Shown one piece after another: positions 4,617 to 7,013 of a DNA stretch of 7,013 bases. The position numbers and the translations under genes were made by a program. Below the pieces are notes generated by a model. That model had not been told where the DNA came from. It ran no database searches and was given only the letters and a program-made list of their open reading frames with translations. Numbering within the stretch: position 1 is the first letter of the stretch; every line of letters begins with the position of its first letter. Origin of the DNA: DAOUGC01 sp034429695 (GTDB taxonomy: Bacteria; Chloroflexota; Anaerolineae; Anaerolineales; Anaerolineaceae); the NCBI GenBank assembly GCA_034429695.1, contig DAOUGC010000198.1, positions 1 through 7,013 of the forward strand, in the 5' to 3' direction.

Positions 4617-5324
4617 GCTGTGCTCCTTTTTTTCACGCGGTTCCCTCGTCCGTACCTGCGCGCCCACTGTGATGGCAGACGACATCTCCGCGGATAATTG
4701 AATACGACCGGCGGGCGACTCCAACAAAACGTCGCCATTTGCCCCAACCCCAACCAGACCAATTTCCATACCCGGCCGCACCCCGGCATCCGCCAGAAAG
4801 CGGGCAGCCACGGTGTCGGTGTTAATGCGCGTCACCTGCCCATATTGCCCAATCTGCATGGAGGTCAGGGGAACGCCCTCAAACAAGGTTTCGGTGCTGT
4901 CCTCGTTCTGCGGGATCGGCTCACCGTGAAAACAAACCGTGGGGTAATCCAGAAAGTGCGCCAGGCGATTGGCGACATCGGGTGCGGTCAGATGTTCAAG
5001 CTGACAGGCCAACCGTTCGGCTTCGTCCAGATCCATCTGGAGGGAACTCACCAGAAAGACCTCCCACAAGCGGCGGTGGCGCAGGATGCGGGTGGAAATG
5101 GCGCGCCCATCGGCGGTCAACTCCACCCCCTTGTAAGGCAGATATTTGACCAGCCCCATATCAGCCAGCTTGTTCACCATCTGGTTGACCGAAACCGGCT
5201 GGACACCCAGCGCCCGGGCGAGATCGGGGATGGGAACCGGGGTACTGGCGCAATCCTCGCAAAATTTGCGCAGGGTCACCAGATACATTTCTTCGCTTTC
5301 GCTCAATTTCATAAGCTCAGACAT
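4386..5324 (-). CDS. DtxR/IdeR-family metal-dependent regulator fused to a C-terminal FeoA domain
   Basis: A 312-residue protein. Residues 1-72 are a winged HTH (IPDLARALGVQPVSVNQMVNKL). Residues 74-145 are the DtxR dimerisation and metal domain. Residues 150-226 are the SH3/FeoA-like domain usual in this family. Residues 237-312 are a second, canonical FeoA domain. Residues matching the IdeR primary site are present (M13, C107, E110, H111). The ancillary-site histidines appear replaced: R84 for H79 and E103 for H98, with E88 kept. It probably senses Fe2+ or Mn2+ and represses the feo operon it heads. The start at 5324 is chosen because it gives the family N-terminus and lies downstream of the likely transcription start; the frame stays open to 5456. 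Usual family length is about 140-230 residues, so the extra FeoA is a fusion. An A7 run and internal ribosome binding site lie at the junction. Confidence 0.9.
   Translation of the reverse strand: MSELMKLSESEEMYLVTLRKFCEDCASTPVPIPDLARALGVQPVSVNQMVNKLADMGLVKYLPYKGVELTADGRAISTRILRHRRLWEVFLVSSLQMDLDEAERLACQLEHLTAPDVANRLAHFLDYPTVCFHGEPIPQNEDSTETLFEGVPLTSMQIGQYGQVTRINTDTVAARFLADAGVRPGMEIGLVGVGANGDVLLESPAGRIQLSAEMSSAITVGAQVRTREPREKKEHSMAVPLCNLKVGEKGIIQKMNFKGAIRQRLLAMGLVIGETILVKRVAPLGDPIDFVVKGYDLSLRKSEASEILVIPA
4623..4647 (-). promoter_or_regulatory. Internal Shine-Dalgarno and in-phase slippery heptamer
   Basis: On the minus strand the codons run GAA AAA AAG GAG, so A AAA AAG (4632-4626) sits in the canonical -1 slippery phase. 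A GAGGG (4647-4643) lies exactly 10 bases upstream, the arrangement known to stimulate -1 frameshifting in E. coli dnaX. AGGAG directly after serves as the Shine-Dalgarno for the ATG at 4616. A +1 shift would end at the TGA at 4594-4592; a -1 shift would end about 40 codons on. The A7 run is also a place where a single-base sequencing or assembly error would change the gene model. Confidence 0.45.
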
Positions 5325-5339
5325 ATCTTTTTCTCTTTG

Positions 5340-5363
5340 AATGTTATGGTCATCCATAAGATT
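5340..5363. promoter_or_regulatory. Candidate operator of the feo regulator
   Basis: Arms TTATGG (5344-5349) and CCATAA (5354-5359) with a 4-base centre are extended by AAT and ATT further out. The 24-bp imperfect palindrome has 9 of 12 pairs. It overlaps the likely -10 hexamer and transcription start of the operon, the place expected for a DtxR-type repressor. The size fits the 19-24 bp operators of that family but the bases differ from the DtxR/IdeR consensus. Binding is inferred. Confidence 0.5.
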
Positions 5364-5387
5364 ATCAGGGAATGGGGAATAATGCAA
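5361..5387 (-). promoter_or_regulatory. Candidate promoter of the feo operon
   Basis: On the minus strand GATAAT (5366-5361, 5 of 6 to consensus) serves as -10. TTGCAT (5387-5382) is a weak -35 with a short 15-base spacer. Transcription would start near 5354-5352, leaving a leader of about 28-30 bases before the ATG at 5324. The whole operon down to 1230 lacks a later convincing promoter. Confidence 0.4.
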
Positions 5388-5443
5388 TAGTTGGAAATAA
5401 CAAACTTGTAAGATCAATGTCATGGTCATGAAATGCCCCCGAC

Positions 5444-5461
5444 CGGAATCCAGCAAAACCG
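5444..5461 (+). repeat. 18-bp direct repeat, left copy
   Basis: CGGAATCCAGCAAAACCG occurs here and identically at 6576-6593, in the same orientation. Similar bases (GCCCC then A/G and C/T) precede both. The pair brackets the right-hand repeat array (about 1.15 kb). Confidence 0.8.
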
Positions 5462-5506
5462 TGGATTAGCGCGGAGATGGATATTTTTGTGGCGGCGAAC
5501 GGGCAA

Positions 5507-5543
5507 AACCGTCAACGAATTGAACACGAATGAACGAATGGCG
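5507..5543 (+). repeat. Mosaic module zeta, right copy 1
   Basis: 37 bases matching the inverted copy at 726-762 and the direct copy at 5739-5775 with few differences. It contains three ACGAAT words and is followed by core hairpin A. Confidence 0.8.
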
Positions 5544-5552
5544 ATCCACGTC

Positions 5553-5594
5553 TTTCTCCTCCTCCATCGATGTCCTTTTCGATGGGGGAGGTGG
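5553..5594 (+). repeat. Core hairpin A, right copy 1
   Basis: A CT-rich arm ending CCTCCATCGA pairs with TCGATGGGGGAGG, giving about 13 pairs of 15 around a TGTCCTTT loop. It is not followed by a T-run on either strand. It is the most constant element of the arrays. Confidence 0.9.
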
Positions 5595-5650
5595 AACCGA
5601 ACGCCGGTGTTGATGTGTGCCATGCAATCGGTGTTGAACGGCGTTCGGGA
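5595..5650 (+). repeat. Mosaic module alpha, right copy 1
   Basis: Perfect 10-bp arms CCGAACGCCG (5597-5606) and CGGCGTTCGG (5639-5648) enclose a 32-base loop. It is followed by the joint CCGGAGGGGGTG at 5651-5662. Confidence 0.85.
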
Positions 5651-5652
5651 CC

Positions 5653-5706
5653 GGAGGGGGTGCTCTTTGCGGTGCAATTATCAAATGGTCGGCTGAAAAA
5701 CCTCAG
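5653..5706 (+). repeat. Mosaic module delta, copy 1
   Basis: 54 bases starting with the G-rich joint and ending CCTCAG. The copy at 6474-6527 differs at a single position. Here it follows module alpha; there it follows hairpin A directly. Confidence 0.85.
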
Positions 5707-5738
5707 CCCCACCGATTTTAGTGGCAGCGAACGGGCAA

Positions 5739-5775
5739 AACCATCAACGAATGGAACACGAATGAACGAATGACG
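5739..5775 (+). repeat. Mosaic module zeta, right copy 2
   Basis: Direct repeat of 5507-5543, again immediately before a core hairpin A. Confidence 0.8.
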
Positions 5776-5784
5776 ATCCCCGTC

Positions 5785-5854
5785 TTTCTCCTCCTCCATC
5801 GATGTCCTTTTCGATGGGGGAGGTGGCGCCGCTGCGCTTACACCGGAGGGGGTG
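5785..5854 (+). repeat. Core hairpin A + module beta + joint, right copy
   Basis: Hairpin A at 5785-5826 has the same arms and loop as 5553-5594. It is followed by beta (CGCCGCTGCGCTTACA) and the joint CCGGAGGGGGTG at 5843-5854. The same order occurs inverted at 705-638. Confidence 0.85.
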
Positions 5855-5972
5855 TTTTTGGCGACGCACGGCGTGCGCCGAAAACGGTCATTTCGGCGGG
5901 ACGGGCTTTGCCTGCCAGGGTCAATTCACGCGCTTCCTCCCGCCCGTCCCCTACAGAAACCCCATGAATGTT
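5842..5972 (+). repeat. Mosaic module gamma, copy 1
   Basis: 131 bases, nearly identical to 6287-6417 (six differences counted by eye). It contains a 9-bp inverted repeat GGGACGGGC (5898-5906) and GCCCGTCCC (5942-5950), which is broken by one change in the other copy, and a near-palindrome around GCACGGCGTGC. A remnant resembling the right arm of alpha follows (5981-5992), then another joint at 5993-6004. Confidence 0.85.
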
Positions 5973-6098
5973 GCGGGGTACGGCTTTCGGGGCCGGAGGG
6001 GTTGTCTGGCAACGGATTCGGGAACGGATTTCACGGATTTGGATTCAAGACGTTTGCTGGCGGCTTATGCGTCTGGGTGGTTGCAGAACGCCCCTCCC

Positions 6099-6128
6099 GG
6101 CGAATTGCCTGCAGTTCGGCAATTCGCC
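6099..6128. repeat. Hairpin B2, right copy with flipped loop
   Basis: Arms GGCGAATTGCC (6099-6109) and GGCAATTCGCC (6118-6128) are identical to the left copies. The loop is TGCAGTTC. Since the flanks are inverted relative to the left copies, the loop would be expected to read GAACCGCA; instead it matches the left plus-strand loop at 7 of 8 bases. Confidence 0.85.
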
Positions 6129-6135
6129 ACCCTCC

Positions 6136-6174
6136 CCACATGGCTGCGTTCGCTGCGTTCACTTCGCCATGTGG
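6136..6174. repeat. Hairpin B1, right copy
   Basis: Arms CCACATGGC (6136-6144) and GCCATGTGG (6166-6174) with a 21-base loop. This copy, unlike B2, is inverted together with its loop. Confidence 0.85.
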
Positions 6175-6189
6175 AGAGGGAGAACGCGC

Positions 6190-6231
6190 TTTCTCCTCCT
6201 CCATCGATGTTCTTTTCGATGGGGGAGGAGG
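6190..6231 (+). repeat. Core hairpin A, right copy 3
   Basis: Same arms as the other copies. The loop has TGTTCTTT instead of TGTCCTTT, and the right arm ends GGAGG instead of GGTGG. Confidence 0.9.
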
Positions 6232-6286
6232 AACCGAACGCCGGTGTTGATATGTGCCATGCAATCGGTGTTGAACGGCGTTCGGG
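6232..6286 (+). repeat. Mosaic module alpha, right copy 2
   Basis: Arms CCGAACGCCG (6234-6243) and CGGCGTTCGG (6276-6285). It is almost identical to 5595-5650 (one visible loop change) and is followed by the joint at 6288-6299. Confidence 0.85.
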
Positions 6287-6417
6287 ACCGGAGGGGGTGT
6301 TTTTGGCTGCACACGGCGTGCGCCGAAAACGGTGATTTCGGCGGGCCGGGCTTTGCCTGCCAGGGTCGATTCACGCGCTTCCTCCCGCCCGTCCCCTACA
6401 GAAACCCCATGAATGTT
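6287..6417 (+). repeat. Mosaic module gamma, copy 2
   Basis: Same length as 5842-5972. Here it follows module alpha rather than beta, showing that the modules are exchanged at the G-rich joint. Confidence 0.85.
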
Positions 6418-6433
6418 GGCGTGGGGCACGGCA

Positions 6434-6527
6434 TTCTCCTCCTCCATCGATGTCCTTTTCGATGGGGGAGGTGGGAGGGGGTGCTCTTTGTGGTGCAATT
6501 ATCAAATGGTCGGCTGAAAAACCTCAG
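6434..6527 (+). repeat. Core hairpin A joined directly to module delta
   Basis: Hairpin A at 6434-6474 runs straight into the GGAGGGGGTG joint and delta (6474-6527) with no alpha or beta between. This looks like a precise loss, or an original absence, of the optional module. Confidence 0.85.
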
Positions 6528-6575
6528 TTTGCGTGGAAATAAATGCTCGGGTCGGTCGAATAACCCCGCCCCAAT

Positions 6576-6593
6576 CGGAATCCAGCAAAACCG
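6576..6593 (+). repeat. 18-bp direct repeat, right copy
   Basis: Identical to 5444-5461. It marks the end of recognisable repeat sequence, 28 bases past the stop codon of the phosphotransferase gene. Confidence 0.8.
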
Positions 6594-6620
6594 CCGATAT
6601 GATTTGTTGCCTCGCACCGA

Positions 6621-7013
6621 TCACAGATGCGGCTCGATCATCCTGGCGACCTTGAGATGCCACTCCACAATCTCATCTGCAACCGGAGTGCCGCTGCGAG
6701 GCAACCACCAGCTTGCGTTGAGACTGGCATAAGCATATGTGAAAGCCAGCACGCGGGACAGGTCAATCGCCAGTTCACCTGCAAGGATCGCCGCGTTCCT
6801 CAAGAGTCGGGCTTCATTGTGGACAAGTTCCGGCATCACCGGGTTGCACAGAGTGTTGGCGCAATCGTAGGTACGCTCACCAATCAACCCCTTCGGGTCA
6901 AAGGCCAGCCAGCCGCGGGATGACCTGCGGATGTTCCTGTGATGAATATCACCGTGCAAAACCCGCACCTCGCGCTGCCCGGCAAGCAAGCGGCTGGCCA
7001 CAGAGGCAGCCCG
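6621..7013 (-). CDS. Aminoglycoside phosphotransferase, APH(6)/StrB-like (partial, C-terminal part)
   Basis: The last 130 residues of a gene whose start lies beyond the right edge. The frame is open to position 7013, and a GTG at 7001 is not a credible start. VRVLHGDIHHRN carries the catalytic Brenner motif (visible H20, D22, N27). GWLAFDPKGLIGERTYDCANTLCNP follows, with the metal-binding Asp in DPKG. This pair is typical of the APH(6)/hydroxyurea-type kinase family that phosphorylates streptomycin or related small molecules in the cytoplasm. Family members are about 260-300 residues, so roughly half is seen. The actual substrate cannot be told, since many chromosomal members are not resistance genes. 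It ends next to the right repeat array, and no terminator hairpin with a T-run is seen. Confidence 0.88.
   Translation of the reverse strand, partial: RAASVASRLLAGQREVRVLHGDIHHRNIRRSSRGWLAFDPKGLIGERTYDCANTLCNPVMPELVHNEARLLRNAAILAGELAIDLSRVLAFTYAYASLNASWWLPRSGTPVADEIVEWHLKVARMIEPHL

Larger units (their letters stand above)
6005..6186 (+). repeat. Mosaic repeat module epsilon, right copy (inverted relative to left copies)
   Basis: This matches the reverse complement of 196-379 almost throughout, including hairpin B2 at 6099-6128 and hairpin B1 at 6136-6174. The one clear exception is the 8-base B2 loop, which is inverted relative to the rest. Confidence 0.85.
5444..6593 (+). other. Right-hand mosaic repeat array (no supported gene)
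   Basis: Four units follow each other, each starting with core hairpin A: A-alpha-joint-delta (5553-5706), A-beta-joint-gamma-joint-epsilon (5785-6186), A-alpha-joint-gamma (6190-6417) and A-joint-delta (6434-6527). A zeta module precedes the first two. Many frames are open because the repeats contain few stop codons, but their translations are Arg/Pro/Gly-rich, repeat themselves across frames and match no family, so no gene is called. Confidence 0.75.

Noticed and set aside
5325..5456. Upstream starts for the regulator (ATG at 5357 and codons up to 5456)
   Set aside because: The region holds the probable promoter and operator, the extra residues do not resemble the DtxR family N-terminus, and the ATG at 5324 gives the usual family start.
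5553..5594. Hairpin A as an intrinsic terminator
   Set aside because: No T-run follows the stem on either strand, it occurs six times in array positions not tied to gene ends, and it is embedded in larger repeat units.
5444..6593. CRISPR array
   Set aside because: The repeats are not a constant 24-40 bp unit with regular unique spacers; modules vary in length and order and are shared between units.
5444..6593. Integron cassette array with attC sites
   Set aside because: No integrase, no cassette genes, and the hairpins lack attC-like core sites at their ends.
196..6593. Composite transposon with the arrays as insertion sequences
   Set aside because: Neither array has a transposase gene or clear IS termini. 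The inverted arrangement is reported only as a recombination possibility.
5802..6732. Overlapping plus-strand frames of 177 and 254 codons in the right array
   Set aside because: Arg/Pro/Gly-rich translations of repeat modules. The same peptide words appear in several frames and copies, and there is no domain.

Overview
The window reads as bacterial chromosome of moderately high GC content. Its centre is a compact ferrous-iron uptake (feo) operon on the minus strand. On both sides lie dense, gene-poor arrays of hairpin-forming mosaic repeats. At the right edge is the tail of an aminoglycoside-phosphotransferase-like gene. No marker gene fixes the taxon. The Feo gene set, the small redox and metal proteins and the heavy load of intergenic mosaic repeats are compatible with an anaerobic or facultative Chloroflexota-type bacterium, but that is a weak inference.

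Layout from left to right. Positions 1-195 hold no supported gene, only a 10-bp-arm hairpin. Positions 196-762 are a repeat array written in reverse orientation. Positions 763-938 are intergenic with a GC-rich hairpin and decayed repeat pieces. At 991-1221 (+) lies a 76-residue CxxC protein of the DUF1858 / hybrid-cluster-associated redox disulfide family, with a palindromic candidate operator and no visible Shine-Dalgarno. The operon then runs from about 5352 down to 1230 on the minus strand. Its order is a DtxR-family metal regulator fused to a second FeoA domain, a separate FeoA, FeoB split into a GTPase protein and a membrane-permease protein, a FeoC-like winged-helix Cys protein, and a small HMA metallochaperone-like protein. 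Genes are joined by ATGA overlaps or gaps of 11 to 70 bases. Positions 5444-6593 are a second repeat array in the opposite orientation. Positions 6621-7013 are the partial aminoglycoside phosphotransferase.

How it works together. The regulator probably senses Fe2+ or Mn2+ and represses its own promoter; a palindrome lies across the likely -10 and start site. FeoA and FeoC are accessory cytoplasmic partners of FeoB. The G-domain protein and the permease protein together replace the usual single-chain FeoB. The final HMA protein is an unusual passenger that could handle a soft metal such as copper.

Points most worth a second look: (1) a clean FeoB split at the G-domain boundary; (2) a regulator-FeoA fusion with an internal Shine-Dalgarno and ATG and an in-phase A AAA AAG slippery heptamer carrying a GAGGG 10 nt upstream, suggesting more than one product; (3) a mosaic repeat family with a readable grammar (constant hairpin, optional module, G-rich joint, variable module) arranged outward on both sides of the iron locus; (4) one perfect palindrome whose loop is inverted relative to its flanks between copies.
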